Below, piece after piece: positions 33,592-43,253 of a stretch of DNA of 64,000 bases; within the stretch, counting starts at the first letter, position 1; each line of letters begins with the position of its first letter. The stretch lies in contig CAYRDC010000005.1 of assembly GCA_964422925.1 (NCBI GenBank), positions 1 through 64,000 of the forward strand, read 5' to 3'. The DNA is from CAYRDC01 sp964422925 (GTDB taxonomy: Bacteria; Bacteroidota; Bacteroidia; Chitinophagales; S012-47). The notes under the pieces were generated by a model, which did no database searches, was not told the origin of the DNA, and saw only the letters and a program-made list of their open reading frames with translations. Made by a program: the position numbers and the translations under genes.

Positions 33592-35243
33592 AGTTTCATA
33601 AACCGCCCGGTTACGGCTTTACCCGTTGAACTGACCAGCCGGATAAAATACATCCCCGGTGGCAGATCCGTTAAAGAGATGGTTGCCCGGAACGAATCAA
33701 CTGGCAAAGCGGAGATCCGGAGCAATTGCCCGTTCAATGCGATCAACTGCCACTGGCTGATGGAAAATTGCCGCGGCCAGGTGATTTGCACGGATTCGGT
33801 GGCCGGGTTCGGAGTTAAGCGGAAACCCGGAACAGGATTTTTTCGCGGCAGTCCTGTCCAGATGCAGGTTCCGTAATTCTGAGCAAGCACCAGGCTTTTG
33901 TATACGTTCAGCCGTCCGCCTGACACGGTGCGACCCGTCAGGTCCGCCAGGGTGTCCACGCCATACAGGATCATTTGTTTCACCAGCAGGGCTACACTGT
34001 CGGGGTACAGGCGGGCGTCCTGCATCAATTCGGGGCAGGTGGTGGCATACAACAGGGCAATGGCACCGGTTACATTGGGCGTTGCCCCGGACGTGCCACC
34101 GAAAAATCCGTAACCATTGGCCGGCATGGTGGTATAGGTCTGGGTTCCGGGTGCGCCCAGGTCAATGGTCGTGTCGCCATACCCCGCCAGGTTTTCCTTG
34201 GCGTCATTCCGGGTGGTGTTGGTCACTGAAATCAGCCAGGGGCTGGGGCAGGCGGTAGGCATATCGCCCATGACATCAATGTCCCAGTCGTGGTTGGCCG
34301 TAGCCGCGCAGTTCAGTATCCCGTCTTTACCCATGCTGTCGTAAATGGCGCACCACAAGGGATAATCAGCCGGCTGCCCGAGGTCTATGCCCCAGGAAGA
34401 ATTAATAGCCACCACAAACGCGCCCTCCTGGCCGTTGGTGGCATTATAGCGTTTCCTGAATTCCCACACATAGGAGTAGGCTTCTATGGCCTGGGCTTCC
34501 GACACCCCGGCTTCCACCGGCAGGATTTTCACCGACCAGTTGATCCCGGAAACGCCAATCTGGTTATTGCCCACAGCCCCCGCGATGCCGGTGACAGCCG
34601 TACCGTGCCAGTCAGGGTCCAGAGTATCGTTGTTATCAAAGAAATTCCAGCCGTGATAATCGTCCACGTACCCGTTGGTGTCATCGTCCGCCTGGTTGGC
34701 AGGGATTTCAAACCGGTTAATCCACAGGTTTTCCGCCAGGTCCTCGTGGTTCATATCCACGCCCCCGTCTATGATGGCTATGACAATGGTATCGCCCGCT
34801 GAGGTAAGCCCACCCGTAACAATGTCCCAGGCATCGGTGGCATCAATATCCGCGTCCGGCAGGCCGCCATTCTGCCCGGTGTTCAGGAGGCTCCATTGGT
34901 TACTGAACAGTGAATCGTTTGGCGTGGCGCGGTAGTGTATCCTGTGGTTGTACTGAACATTCAACACCGCGGGTTCTTCCTGTAATTGATTGAGCCAGGA
35001 TTCGGGAACCTGTGTTCTGTTTCGGCTTTCCAGCAGGCTGATATTCATGGCGGTTGACACATTTGATGCGTAATGAAGCCGAACCTCCGGGTGGCGGGCA
35101 CGAAAATCACGCATGAAGCTCTCGGCATCGGTACCGGGGGCCCATTGAATGAGCACCTGCCCGGGAATTATGCCATCTTCCGGTTGGGGAATTGCCCTGG
35201 CCGTGACAGTCAGCAGGAGAAGGAGGGGGAAAGCTCTTTTCAT
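33588..35243 (-). CDS. Secreted subtilisin-like (S8) protease with T9SS sorting domain
   Basis: 551 residues with a signal peptide (~1-17). A propeptide-like stretch (~25-100) precedes the catalytic domain. The catalytic triad is Asp159 (IIDGGVD), His213 (DWHGTAVTG) and Ser385 (GGTSGATPN), with the oxyanion Asn317 (ATANHD). The C-terminal ~80 residues form a T9SS type A sorting domain (FRLTPNPATESVQITW...LPPGMYFIRLVSSTGKAVTGRFMKL), so the protein should be exported through the type IX system. It degrades proteins outside the cell; the natural target is unknown. The catalytic set is complete. Confidence 0.93.
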   Translation of the reverse strand: MKRAFPLLLLLTVTARAIPQPEDGIIPGQVLIQWAPGTDAESFMRDFRARHPEVRLHYASNVSTAMNISLLESRNRTQVPESWLNQLQEEPAVLNVQYNHRIHYRATPNDSLFSNQWSLLNTGQNGGLPDADIDATDAWDIVTGGLTSAGDTIVIAIIDGGVDMNHEDLAENLWINRFEIPANQADDDTNGYVDDYHGWNFFDNNDTLDPDWHGTAVTGIAGAVGNNQIGVSGINWSVKILPVEAGVSEAQAIEAYSYVWEFRKRYNATNGQEGAFVVAINSSWGIDLGQPADYPLWCAIYDSMGKDGILNCAATANHDWDIDVMGDMPTACPSPWLISVTNTTRNDAKENLAGYGDTTIDLGAPGTQTYTTMPANGYGFFGGTSGATPNVTGAIALLYATTCPELMQDARLYPDSVALLVKQMILYGVDTLADLTGRTVSGGRLNVYKSLVLAQNYGTCIWTGLPRKNPVPGFRLTPNPATESVQITWPRQFSISQWQLIALNGQLLRISALPVDSFRATISLTDLPPGMYFIRLVSSTGKAVTGRFMKL

Positions 35244-35309
35244 AAATTCCTGATTAAAACTACGGGATTCAGGGTAATCTATTGTCTGCCGGATGTCAGA
35301 AATACGGTT

Positions 35310-38300
35310 TTAGTTCATTTGCGCGAAATCCACCGGGACAACTTTGGAGATACCGGTTTCCATCATGGTGACCCCGTAAATAGCGTCCACCTCGCTCATG
35401 GTTTTTTTGTTGTGTGTGACCAAAATGAACTGCGAGTCTTTCGAAAACTTACGCACGATTTCGACAAATTTGCTGACATTTACATCATCGAGCGGGGCGT
35501 CCACTTCGTCAAAAATACAGAACGGGGCAGGTTTCACAAGGTACAGGGCAAAAAGCAGGGCAATGGCTGTCAGGGATTTTTCGCCCTGCGACAACTGGTC
35601 TATCAGCTTGGGCCTCTTGCCTTTGGGGCGTGCTATAATCTGAATTTTCGAATCCAGCGGTTTGTCCGGTTCCAGCAACTTGAGCTCACAGGTATCTTCT
35701 TCATTGAACAAGGTGCGGAACACTTCCCGAAAATGGTGCTGGATTTTTTCAAAGGCTTCCATGAACCTGGTGGTGGCGGTTTCGTTCAATTCCCGGATGG
35801 TGGCCATCAGATTTTCGCGGGCCTGCAGGAGATCATCCCTTTGGGAGGAAATGAAATCATAGCGCTTTTTCATTTCCTCATAGGCTTCCACGGCCATGGG
35901 ATTTATTTCCCCGAAGTTGTCGAGCCGGTATTTTACTTTTTCCACCTCCGCCCGCAGGGTGTCGAGTTCGTATTTCGGGTCAGGCTCCCGGTCGAGCAGG
36001 TCATTGATGTCCACCTTGAACTCAATCATCAACCGTTCCTTGAGGGAAGCCAGGTCCAGTTTAAGCGTATTCATTTTCTCCTTCAGTTCACTGATCAGGA
36101 GGTTGCTCTGTTCTTTGCGCTGGTTCAGGTTGCGGATTTTGGTTTCCAGTTCATCGATCCGGCCGCGGGTACCGTACCAGGCTGATTCGGCTTTGCGCAC
36201 ATCCTCTTCCAGTACTTCCATCTTTTCATAAGCCTTTAGAACTTCCTCTTCCAGCGATTTGGCTTTTTGATCAAAGCCGAGGATCTTTTCCTGGTTGGAC
36301 TTTTGCTCTTCCCGGCTCCGGTCAAGGCTTTGCCGGGTTTCCTCCATCTGGGCTTTGTTAAAACGGATTTCCTGCAGTATGCTGTTCAACTGGCTTTCCT
36401 GGCGGTGCATGCCGATGGTAGCCTGGTTGAAATCAAAAGTCAACTGGTTCAGGCTCGTGTCCAGTACGGCAAATTCTTCTTCCAGGGTGCTCAGCAGGGA
36501 TTGCTGGGCCTGCTGCTGTTGTTTCAGGTCAGCCAGCCTGGCTTCTAAATCGCGGTTGGCTTTTTCAAATTCCCTGACCTGCTTCAGGGCGTGGTCTTTC
36601 AGGCCTTCCGCATCGGTAAGCGACTGCAGGATATGCTCTTTCCGGGTTTTCAGTTCAATAACCCGCCTGGATTTTTCATTGAGGTCGTTCCGCAGGCGCT
36701 CCACTTCCCGGCTTTGGTCCGATGCCTGCAGTTTTTGCGTTTTTTGTTCCTGTTGCTGCAGTTTATTGCTGATTTCCAGGGCTTGCTGTTCGAGCTTCTT
36801 GATGGTTTTTTCCAGTTTTTCGAGATTGCGGGCCCTGCCGAGCCTTTTCCCCTCGAATAAACCCACCGACCCTCCGGACAACGCGTATTTTTGGCGGATG
36901 AATTTTCCGCTCCGGGCCAGGTAAATGATGGAATCGTCCTTTTGGGTGCCGATATCGTCCAGGCTCTCCACCAGGCATACCCGGTCGAGCAGGTAAGCTA
37001 CCAGTTTTTCGTATTTCGGCTCGGTTTCAATGACTTCCAGCGCGGGGATTCCCTGGCTGTCCGGTATGAAAGTATGCGGCTTGTACTGCTCAAATTCATT
37101 GAGTATGAAGAAATGCGCCCTGCCCCGGGACGATTCACTCAACAGGTTCACCGAAAAGACGGCTTCCTCCAGGTTATTGACAATGTAGTAGTTCAGGTAG
37201 GGCTCCAGGAAATTTTCAATGGCGATTTTGTACTCGTCCCGCGTAGTGATAATGTCGGACAGGAGGGGGGCTTGCCGGGTGTACCGGGCTTCTTTCCGTA
37301 GGAATTTGATCGATTCGGGAAAACCTTCCAGGTTTTCGACCAGGTTGCGGGTGAGTTGGTATTCGTTTTTCCGGGCGTCCAGTTCCCGGTTTACGCTGGT
37401 GAGTTCATGCCGCAGTTTTTCGGCCAGGGCTTCGGTGGCTTCCAGCGCTTCTTTGCGCTTTTCTTCTTCCTGTGCCAGTTTTTGCAGTTCTTCTTCCAAG
37501 CGTGATTCCTCTTTTTGCAGGGCATCCAGTTCCCGGTTGATCTGCTCCAGCGTTTCCTGGCTGTCGCTTTTTTTCTTCCCGGTTTGTTCGAGTTCGGCCA
37601 GGAGGGTTTCGGCCTGAACCCGGTTTACGGCTATCTGCTTTTCGTAGTCGTAAATGGATTTTTCAATAGCCTCGAGCACTTCTTTTTCCCGGGTGAGGTG
37701 GTCCTTTTTGCCGGCATGCACACTGCGCGATTCTTCCAGTTTGCCCTGCAGCGCGTACTGTTCCTGCTGCACTTTTTCCAGGTTGGTCCTGGCAGCCTGC
37801 GCTTTTTCTTCCAGTTCGCTAATGGATTTTTCCAGGGCCTCAAGGCGCTGCCTGGAAGTTTCTTCCTGGGCCAAAAGGTTTTTATTCCTTTCTTCCAGGT
37901 AGCGTTTCTTTTCCCTGATCAGCGACCGTTCATTTTCCAGTTGCTGGATGTAGGAATTGTGTTCATTTAGTTTCTTCTGGACGGCCTGCAGGTTCTTTTC
38001 CTTTTCCAGGCTGCCCGCTTTGAGTTGCTGCAGGTCTGCCTGAAGCTGATTTATCTCGGTTTCTACCTGCAGTTTGCGGTCCGATTCCGATTCCAGCTGA
38101 GTGTTGATGCGGTCGTATATCTCTTTTTGATCAGAAAGCAGCAACACCGCCAGTTCTATGCTGAGGTTTTTGTATTTCTCTTTTAATTTCTGATAGCGCC
38201 TTGTTTTATTCGCCTGCGATTCCAGGGTTTTCAGGTTGGTTTCAATTTCATACAACAGGTCTTTTACCCGCTCCAGATCCGCATCTGTACCCTTTATCTT

Positions 38301-38837
38301 CAGGAGGGTTTCGCGCATCCGGCTTTTATATTTTTCAATCCCGGCAGCCTGCTCAAATAATTTCCTCCTCGAATTTTCCTTGTCGTTCAGGATCTGGTCA
38401 ATCATCTTCAGTTCGATGATGGCATAGCTGTCACTTCCGATGCCGGTATCCATGAAGAGATTGATAATATCCTTAAGCCGGCAGGTGACATTGTTTAGCC
38501 TGTATTCGCTTTCTCCGTTCCGGTAGTAAACCCTGCTAACGGTAACCTTATCGTATTCCGTGGGCAGGATGTTTTTGGTGTTGTCGAAGGTAAGCGACAC
38601 TTCCGCCACGCTGGATGAACGCCTTTTCCGGGTACCGTTGAAGATGAGGTTTTCCATTTTGTCGGACCGGAGGGTAGTGGGTTTTTGCTCTCCCAGCACC
38701 CAGCGAATGGCATCCACGATATTGGATTTGCCGCATCCGTTTGGGCCAACAATACCGGTGATATCCCGGTTAAAATGGATAACCGTTTTGTCCGCAAAGC
38801 TTTTAAATCCTTTAATCTCGAGAGTCGATAACCTCAT
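35310..38837 (-). CDS. smc: Chromosome segregation protein SMC
   Basis: 1,175 residues, the normal length. Head: MRLSTLEIKGFKSFADKT, Walker A GPNGCGKS (31-38), Q-loop and the VLGEQKPTTLR and NGTRKRR segments. Long coiled coils flank a hinge at ~510-670 (VENLEGFPESIKFL, VVNNLEEAVFSVNLL). C-terminal head: signature LSQGEKSLTAIALLFAL (~1080), Walker B FCIFDEVDAPLDD and VTHNKKTM. SMC dimers with ScpAB condense and segregate chromosomes. The last residues (VPVDFAQMN) end the typical family. It is alone on the minus strand between two plus-strand units. Confidence 0.97.
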   Translation of the reverse strand: MRLSTLEIKGFKSFADKTVIHFNRDITGIVGPNGCGKSNIVDAIRWVLGEQKPTTLRSDKMENLIFNGTRKRRSSSVAEVSLTFDNTKNILPTEYDKVTVSRVYYRNGESEYRLNNVTCRLKDIINLFMDTGIGSDSYAIIELKMIDQILNDKENSRRKLFEQAAGIEKYKSRMRETLLKIKGTDADLERVKDLLYEIETNLKTLESQANKTRRYQKLKEKYKNLSIELAVLLLSDQKEIYDRINTQLESESDRKLQVETEINQLQADLQQLKAGSLEKEKNLQAVQKKLNEHNSYIQQLENERSLIREKKRYLEERNKNLLAQEETSRQRLEALEKSISELEEKAQAARTNLEKVQQEQYALQGKLEESRSVHAGKKDHLTREKEVLEAIEKSIYDYEKQIAVNRVQAETLLAELEQTGKKKSDSQETLEQINRELDALQKEESRLEEELQKLAQEEEKRKEALEATEALAEKLRHELTSVNRELDARKNEYQLTRNLVENLEGFPESIKFLRKEARYTRQAPLLSDIITTRDEYKIAIENFLEPYLNYYIVNNLEEAVFSVNLLSESSRGRAHFFILNEFEQYKPHTFIPDSQGIPALEVIETEPKYEKLVAYLLDRVCLVESLDDIGTQKDDSIIYLARSGKFIRQKYALSGGSVGLFEGKRLGRARNLEKLEKTIKKLEQQALEISNKLQQQEQKTQKLQASDQSREVERLRNDLNEKSRRVIELKTRKEHILQSLTDAEGLKDHALKQVREFEKANRDLEARLADLKQQQQAQQSLLSTLEEEFAVLDTSLNQLTFDFNQATIGMHRQESQLNSILQEIRFNKAQMEETRQSLDRSREEQKSNQEKILGFDQKAKSLEEEVLKAYEKMEVLEEDVRKAESAWYGTRGRIDELETKIRNLNQRKEQSNLLISELKEKMNTLKLDLASLKERLMIEFKVDINDLLDREPDPKYELDTLRAEVEKVKYRLDNFGEINPMAVEAYEEMKKRYDFISSQRDDLLQARENLMATIRELNETATTRFMEAFEKIQHHFREVFRTLFNEEDTCELKLLEPDKPLDSKIQIIARPKGKRPKLIDQLSQGEKSLTAIALLFALYLVKPAPFCIFDEVDAPLDDVNVSKFVEIVRKFSKDSQFILVTHNKKTMSEVDAIYGVTMMETGISKVVPVDFAQMN

Positions 38838-38974
38838 TGCCTGCTTTTAATCGCCCTAAAATAACCCCGGTTTTCCTTCCCGCTTCGTGCCGGTTTTTGA
38901 CACGGTGTGGATATTGCCCCAACCGTTTTCCCGTACCGGGTGGCAGAAAAAAACTGAAAATTATAGCAATAGTT

Positions 38975-39006
38975 TTTGAACAGGAAGGGGTTCTTGTATA
39001 AATTTA
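38975..39006 (+). promoter_or_regulatory. Bacteroidota-type promoter upstream of the aldehyde dehydrogenase gene
   Basis: TTTG at 38975-38978, then 20 bp, then TAAATTTA at 38999-39006. This fits the Bacteroidota -33/-7 pattern TTTG-N(19-21)-TAnnTTTG with one mismatch. The ATG at 39026 lies about 20 bp downstream, giving a short leader. Confidence 0.5.
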
Positions 39007-39025
39007 CCCTGCTTCAAAAACTGTT

Positions 39026-40390
39026 ATGGCAATCCGATCACTAAATCCGGCTACGGGAGAACTGGTAAAATCTTTCAGGGAAGAAGGTTCCAAAGCCATA
39101 GAAACCAAGTTGCAACTGGCTACGGATTATTTCCGGGAATGGGGGCGATTTGCCTTTTCGGTCAGGACCCGGTATATGAAACGGGTTGCGGAGCTTTTGG
39201 AAGAGAACAAGGAAGAATATGCGCGGCTGATCACTGAAGAAATGGGAAAACCGATCACGGAAAGCCGGGCGGAAGTTGAAAAATGTGCCTGGGTATGCAA
39301 TTATTATGCGAAACAGACGAAGATTTTCCTGCAGGATGATCACATCGCCACGGAAGCGGACCAGAGTTTTGTGGCATTTGAGCCGCTGGGGGTAATCCTG
39401 GCTGTGATGCCCTGGAATTTTCCGTTCTGGCAGGTTTTCCGCTTTGCGGCCCCCGCGCTCATGGCCGGAAATGTGGTTTTGCTGAAGCATGCCTCCAATG
39501 TTCCGCGCTGCGCCCAGGCCATTGAGGAGATTTTCCGCAATTCGGGTGCGCCCAAAGGGCTGTTCCAGACCTTGTTGATTGGCGCTGGCAAAGTAAAGAA
39601 ACTGATTGAAGACAGGCGTGTTGCGGCCGTGACCTTAACCGGCAGTGATAAAGCAGGATCGGAAGTCGGAGAGGTGGCCGGGAAGAATATCAAAAAAGTG
39701 GTCATGGAATTAGGCGGAAGCGATCCCTTCATTGTTATGCGTGAAGCTAACCTGAAACAGGCTGTCGAAACAGCCATCCGCTCCCGGATGCTCAATACCG
39801 GCCAAAGCTGCATTGCCGCCAAACGGTTTATCGTTGAAAAAGAGGTGTACCGCGATTTCCTGAAACTGCTGAAAAAACAAATAGCTGCCCTGAAACCTGG
39901 CGATCCGATGCAGGAAAAAACCAATATCGGCCCGATGGCAAGGGAAGATTTGCTGAAGGAACTTCACAGCCAGGTACGGTATTCGGTGAAAAAAGGCGCC
40001 AAACTGGAAACAGGCGGCAAGAAGATTCCCGGCAAGGGATTCTTTTACCAGCCAACCCTTCTTACCCATGTCACTGAAAATATGCCCGTATATTCACAGG
40101 AAGTATTCGGGCCGGTAGCCAGTGTGATCATGGTTGAATCCGAAGAAGAAGCTATTCGCGTGGCCAATGATACCGAGTTCGGCCTGGGTGCTTCCATCTG
40201 GACCGAAAATATTGATCAGGCCCTCCGGATGGCGCACCAGATTGAAGCCGGCAATGTTTTTATCAACGGAATGGTTCGTTCCGACCCAAGGCTTCCCTTT
40301 GGCGGTATCAAACGTTCCGGGTTTGGCCGGGAACTGGCCGGGTATGGGATTATGGAGTTTGTAAATATTAAGACCATCGTGGTCGAATAA
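39026..40390 (+). CDS. NAD(P)-dependent aldehyde (succinate-semialdehyde-like) dehydrogenase
   Basis: 454 residues, a little short for the family. Oxidises an aldehyde to its acid with NAD(P). Motifs: PWNFPFWQVFRFAAPALMAGNVVLLKHAS (cofactor site), VTLTGSDKAGSEVGEVAG, general base Glu in VMELGGSDPFIV, catalytic Cys262 in NTGQSC, and EVFGPVASV. The pattern fits the succinate-semialdehyde dehydrogenase (GabD/YneI) branch, but the substrate cannot be proven. A Bacteroidota-like promoter lies upstream, and a small membrane-protein gene follows after 2 bp. Confidence 0.92.
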   Translation: MAIRSLNPATGELVKSFREEGSKAIETKLQLATDYFREWGRFAFSVRTRYMKRVAELLEENKEEYARLITEEMGKPITESRAEVEKCAWVCNYYAKQTKIFLQDDHIATEADQSFVAFEPLGVILAVMPWNFPFWQVFRFAAPALMAGNVVLLKHASNVPRCAQAIEEIFRNSGAPKGLFQTLLIGAGKVKKLIEDRRVAAVTLTGSDKAGSEVGEVAGKNIKKVVMELGGSDPFIVMREANLKQAVETAIRSRMLNTGQSCIAAKRFIVEKEVYRDFLKLLKKQIAALKPGDPMQEKTNIGPMAREDLLKELHSQVRYSVKKGAKLETGGKKIPGKGFFYQPTLLTHVTENMPVYSQEVFGPVASVIMVESEEEAIRVANDTEFGLGASIWTENIDQALRMAHQIEAGNVFINGMVRSDPRLPFGGIKRSGFGRELAGYGIMEFVNIKTIVVE

Positions 40391-40392
40391 TT

Positions 40393-40851
40393 ATGAAAAG
40401 CAAAGACATAGAAAACCTGTTGTATATCCTTTTGTTTGTGGTATTTTTCCTGCTGCAACCCTTGATAAGGATGCTGCGGAAAAAAGCCCAGGGGCAGGAA
40501 GGAAGCAGCGATGGCTCTTTTGAGACACCTGCCGACAAAACGCTACGCGAAATTCTCAATGAAGCGCTGGGTGAAGCGGAATCCCGGGCAGAAGAGCCGG
40601 TGGCTGAAACCCCTCGTGAAATAGAAGACTCCCGGGAATCAGAATCCCAGAAACCTAAAGTTACCCCAGAGGTTGCGCCTGAAGTTTTAATCGCTTACGA
40701 TCAGTTGATGGAACAGGCACGCCAGGAAGCTGAAAATGAACAGATTATGAGAGAGGAGGCGGATGTGCTTGAAGGCGAGCTCCCGTTCGATCCCAAAGAG
40801 GCGATTCTGTATTATGAAATGCTTTCCCGTCCTAAGGGATTTGATTATTGA
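40393..40851 (+). CDS. Membrane-anchored acidic protein
   Basis: 152 residues; ATG follows the dehydrogenase stop by 2 bp. Residues ~8-24 (ENLLYILLFVVFFLLQPLI) form one transmembrane helix, followed by a basic patch (RMLRKK) and a long acidic, probably disordered tail, with a final segment DPKEAILYYEMLSRPKGFDY. No domain is recognised; short membrane proteins of this kind recur in Bacteroidota. Its end overlaps the convergent lysC stop region by 7 bp. Confidence 0.8.
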   Translation: MKSKDIENLLYILLFVVFFLLQPLIRMLRKKAQGQEGSSDGSFETPADKTLREILNEALGEAESRAEEPVAETPREIEDSRESESQKPKVTPEVAPEVLIAYDQLMEQARQEAENEQIMREEADVLEGELPFDPKEAILYYEMLSRPKGFDY

Positions 40852-42110
40852 GGGGTGACCAGCAGATGCGCGATCCGGTCATTTTTTTCCTCCAGCAAAA
40901 TATTTCTTTCCTGCCTTATTTTTTCAAGGTCATCAGCTGAATAGGAAATGAACGTGATTAGTTCCAGGTTTTTACGGATCCGGTAATCAAACCGGTCAGC
41001 CAGGGTTTGCAGCAGGCCGGGCAGGCGGTGTGGGTCATGGTCAAAACAGGCATCCATATGCAGGGCTGTTACGCGGTTGAGGTTGAGCCGGATCTGATGA
41101 ACAGCAAACTGGCTGTAAATAAACCCAAGGTTTTTTTCCTCCATGAAAGACAGGTCCTGGGTGCTGATTTCCAGGTGTACCTGGTCGTTTTTTACCACGC
41201 AAATAGCAGGCAGCGGGGTTTCTGGCTCCTCCTTACTGATCAGGGTACCCGGGCTATCCGGATTGGAAAAAGGTTTAACAGAAAGCGGTATATCCCTGTT
41301 TTCCAGCGGCTTAATGGTTTTAGGATGCAACACTTTTGCCCCGTAATACGTCATTTCAATGGCATTCTTGTATGACAGCCGTGGGATACAGGTTGCTGTA
41401 GGTATAACCTTGGGGTCAGCCGTCATAATGCCGGGCACGTCTTTCCAGACCACTACTTGCTGTGCCTGCAATACTGCGGCCAGGATAGCTGCGGAAAAAT
41501 CACTGCCTTCCCGGCCGAGGGTGGTTGTAGTGCCGCCCGGAGAAGCTCCAATAAATCCCTGGGTTAGGATTATCCGGCCTTCAGCTATGGCTTGTTTTAG
41601 TGTCTGAGCGGCCCTGGAAGTTTCTTCCCATTGAATGGCTGCATTCCGGTGGGTATCATTGGTAAAGATGAGTTGGCGGGCATCCGTCCAATCCACCGGC
41701 AGGCCTTTTTGGCGCAGATAATCGGCCATCAAGGTGGAAGACCACAGCTCCCCATACGGGATCAGTTGAGCGTAGGCCTCTCCATAGGATTCCGGTGCCG
41801 GAAGCCGTATCAAAGCGCTGGCTTCATCAAAAAACCGCTGTGCCATGCCGGGGATTTCTTCCATACCGGCTGAAGAAAACAATTCATGATGTTCGCGGAT
41901 GAGTCGGGACATTACCTCAAACCTCGCGGGATTGCCTTCCAGCCATTGGTCCAGTATGTTTTCCAGCTTATTGGTGGTTTTACCGGTGGCCGAAACAACC
42001 AGCAGGAGTTTTTCAGGCCGGTTGAAAGTAAGTATCCCGGCAACTTGCCGGATATTTTTCGGGTTACCCAGCGAAGCCCCGCCAAATTTATAGACAACGA
42101 ATCCTTTCAT
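40845..42110 (-). CDS. lysC: Aspartate kinase
   Basis: 421 residues. Phosphorylates aspartate, the first step to lysine, threonine and methionine. The ATP-site motif is YKFGGAS (7-13), followed by LLVVSATGKTTN; the aspartate-binding region has TQGFIGASPGG and TTLGREGSDFSAA, then PGIMTADPKV. The C-terminal ~130 residues contain ACT-like regulatory parts that look shortened or diverged, with no homoserine dehydrogenase fused. The start shares a base with the GNAT stop (TAATG), so it is the second gene of that pair. Confidence 0.93.
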   Translation of the reverse strand: MKGFVVYKFGGASLGNPKNIRQVAGILTFNRPEKLLLVVSATGKTTNKLENILDQWLEGNPARFEVMSRLIREHHELFSSAGMEEIPGMAQRFFDEASALIRLPAPESYGEAYAQLIPYGELWSSTLMADYLRQKGLPVDWTDARQLIFTNDTHRNAAIQWEETSRAAQTLKQAIAEGRIILTQGFIGASPGGTTTTLGREGSDFSAAILAAVLQAQQVVVWKDVPGIMTADPKVIPTATCIPRLSYKNAIEMTYYGAKVLHPKTIKPLENRDIPLSVKPFSNPDSPGTLISKEEPETPLPAICVVKNDQVHLEISTQDLSFMEEKNLGFIYSQFAVHQIRLNLNRVTALHMDACFDHDPHRLPGLLQTLADRFDYRIRKNLELITFISYSADDLEKIRQERNILLEEKNDRIAHLLVTPQ

Positions 42111-42574
42111 TACAGGTTATTCAATTGATCAGCCTCCAGCTTGCAGGTTATCCATTCCGGGTCCAGGTCAGCGTTCCATTTACGGTAAAAAGCTATGGCC
42201 GGTTCGTTCCAGTCCAGCACGTGCCAGCGCAACTGCCGCGCACCATTCTCCCGGCAATATTCAACGACCCGGGTAAACAATCTGTGACCGATCCCGCTTC
42301 TTCTGGCCGGTTGGGTCACCACCATGTCATCCAGGTAGATCATTTTTCCTTTCCATGTGGAATATGCCCAATAAAACAAAGCCATCCCCTGCACTTTTTC
42401 TTTCGGGTCCACGGCAACATACGCCATAAACCGCTTTTCCCGGTAATACCTGATAAAATCTTCCAACGTTACCATAACTGCCCCGGGCGCTTTTTCGTAT
42501 TCAGCCAGCTCCCTGATAAGGGCCAGCATGCCAGGTAAATCTGATTCAGTGGCTTCCCTTATATTAATGCCCAT
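42110..42574 (-). CDS. GNAT-family N-acetyltransferase (diamine acetyltransferase-like)
   Basis: 154 residues. Acetyl-CoA-dependent N-acetyltransferase with an N-terminal INIREATESDLPGMLALIRELAEYEK segment, as in the spermidine/spermine-acetyltransferase-like branch, the acetyl-CoA loop RRSGIGHRLF (motif A, Q/RxxGxG/A), and a C-terminal LDWNEPAIAFYRKW segment (motif B). The substrate is unknown. It is translationally coupled to lysC by a TAATG overlap. Confidence 0.9.
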   Translation of the reverse strand: MGINIREATESDLPGMLALIRELAEYEKAPGAVMVTLEDFIRYYREKRFMAYVAVDPKEKVQGMALFYWAYSTWKGKMIYLDDMVVTQPARRSGIGHRLFTRVVEYCRENGARQLRWHVLDWNEPAIAFYRKWNADLDPEWITCKLEADQLNNL

Positions 42575-42580
42575 AATAGG

Positions 42581-43144
42581 TTATTTTTTAAACCGGAAGG
42601 CCCAACCCAGTGAAAATCCATACCTTAAAAAGATAGGAGCGGTATAATTTTCAGTCGGGTTGTTGCTTTGAACGCCAATATAGCCTTCAATCAGCAAGTT
42701 TTTGGTTATAAACTGTTGATAACCGAATAACCCGCCCACTCCAAAATTCAGGTTATCGTACAGGTCAAAAAGCGGAGCAATAAAAATACCTTTTAAATAA
42801 GCGATTCCCCAAAACCTTGGCTGGATCTCAAATCGCCAATGAGGCCTTACTTCCTGAATTTCAGACATAAGGCTGTCGGTTCCTGCAAAATATTTTGCGC
42901 TAACCTGCACAGAAAACGGCCATAGCCCAAGGCCCGTTTCATAGGCGAGTGTCCCGCCCCGGGGAATCAGTCCGAAAAAGGCGGGATAAACCTTTATAAG
43001 GTGCATTCTCCCTGGCCGGTATATCCCTTCGGCATATCCGCTGGTATCCGTAAACCCCCGCGGTCGCTGGCCGGATTCAGCCTGTTGTGCATGCAACGAA
43101 AATGGTATGCTAAACAACCAAATAAATAGAGGTACGTATTTCAT
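42581..43144 (-). CDS. Exported beta-barrel-like protein of unknown function
   Basis: 187 residues from the ATG at 43144; a longer frame to 43297 would overlap fbp. A signal peptide ends at SLHAQ (~18). The mature part is rich in alternating hydrophobic residues and aromatic-ended strands (GTLAYETGLGLWPFSVQVSAKYF, YLKGIFIAPLFDLYDNLNFGVGGLFGYQ, NLLIEGYIGVQ), and ends with FRYGFSLGWAFRFKK-type strands, as in small outer-membrane barrels (DUF3575-like). No function is known. It lies 6 bp before the GNAT gene. Confidence 0.8.
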   Translation of the reverse strand: MKYVPLFIWLFSIPFSLHAQQAESGQRPRGFTDTSGYAEGIYRPGRMHLIKVYPAFFGLIPRGGTLAYETGLGLWPFSVQVSAKYFAGTDSLMSEIQEVRPHWRFEIQPRFWGIAYLKGIFIAPLFDLYDNLNFGVGGLFGYQQFITKNLLIEGYIGVQSNNPTENYTAPIFLRYGFSLGWAFRFKK

Positions 43145-43201
43145 GACTGGCATTTCCGTACTAAACGCTGTTAAATTAACGTAAAAACTCTGTACAAAGG
43201 G

Positions 43202-43233
43202 TTTCGCTGATTGCCAAGAATAAAGGATATTTG
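43202..43233 (+). promoter_or_regulatory. Possible Bacteroidota promoter for fbp
   Basis: TTTC at 43202-43205, a 20-bp spacer, then GATATTTG at 43226-43233, against TTTG-N(19-21)-TAnnTTTG. There is one mismatch in each box. The ATG at 43254 follows about 20 bp later, the same spacing as for the aldehyde dehydrogenase promoter. Confidence 0.35.
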
Positions 43234-43253
43234 TAACAAATCTGGCAGACACC

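Noticed and set aside
35073..36185. 370-codon plus-strand frame opposite smc and the subtilisin start
   Set aside because: It spans the intergenic gap and the 3' third of smc, with Phe-rich shadow composition and no start context. SMC motifs on the other strand are unambiguous.
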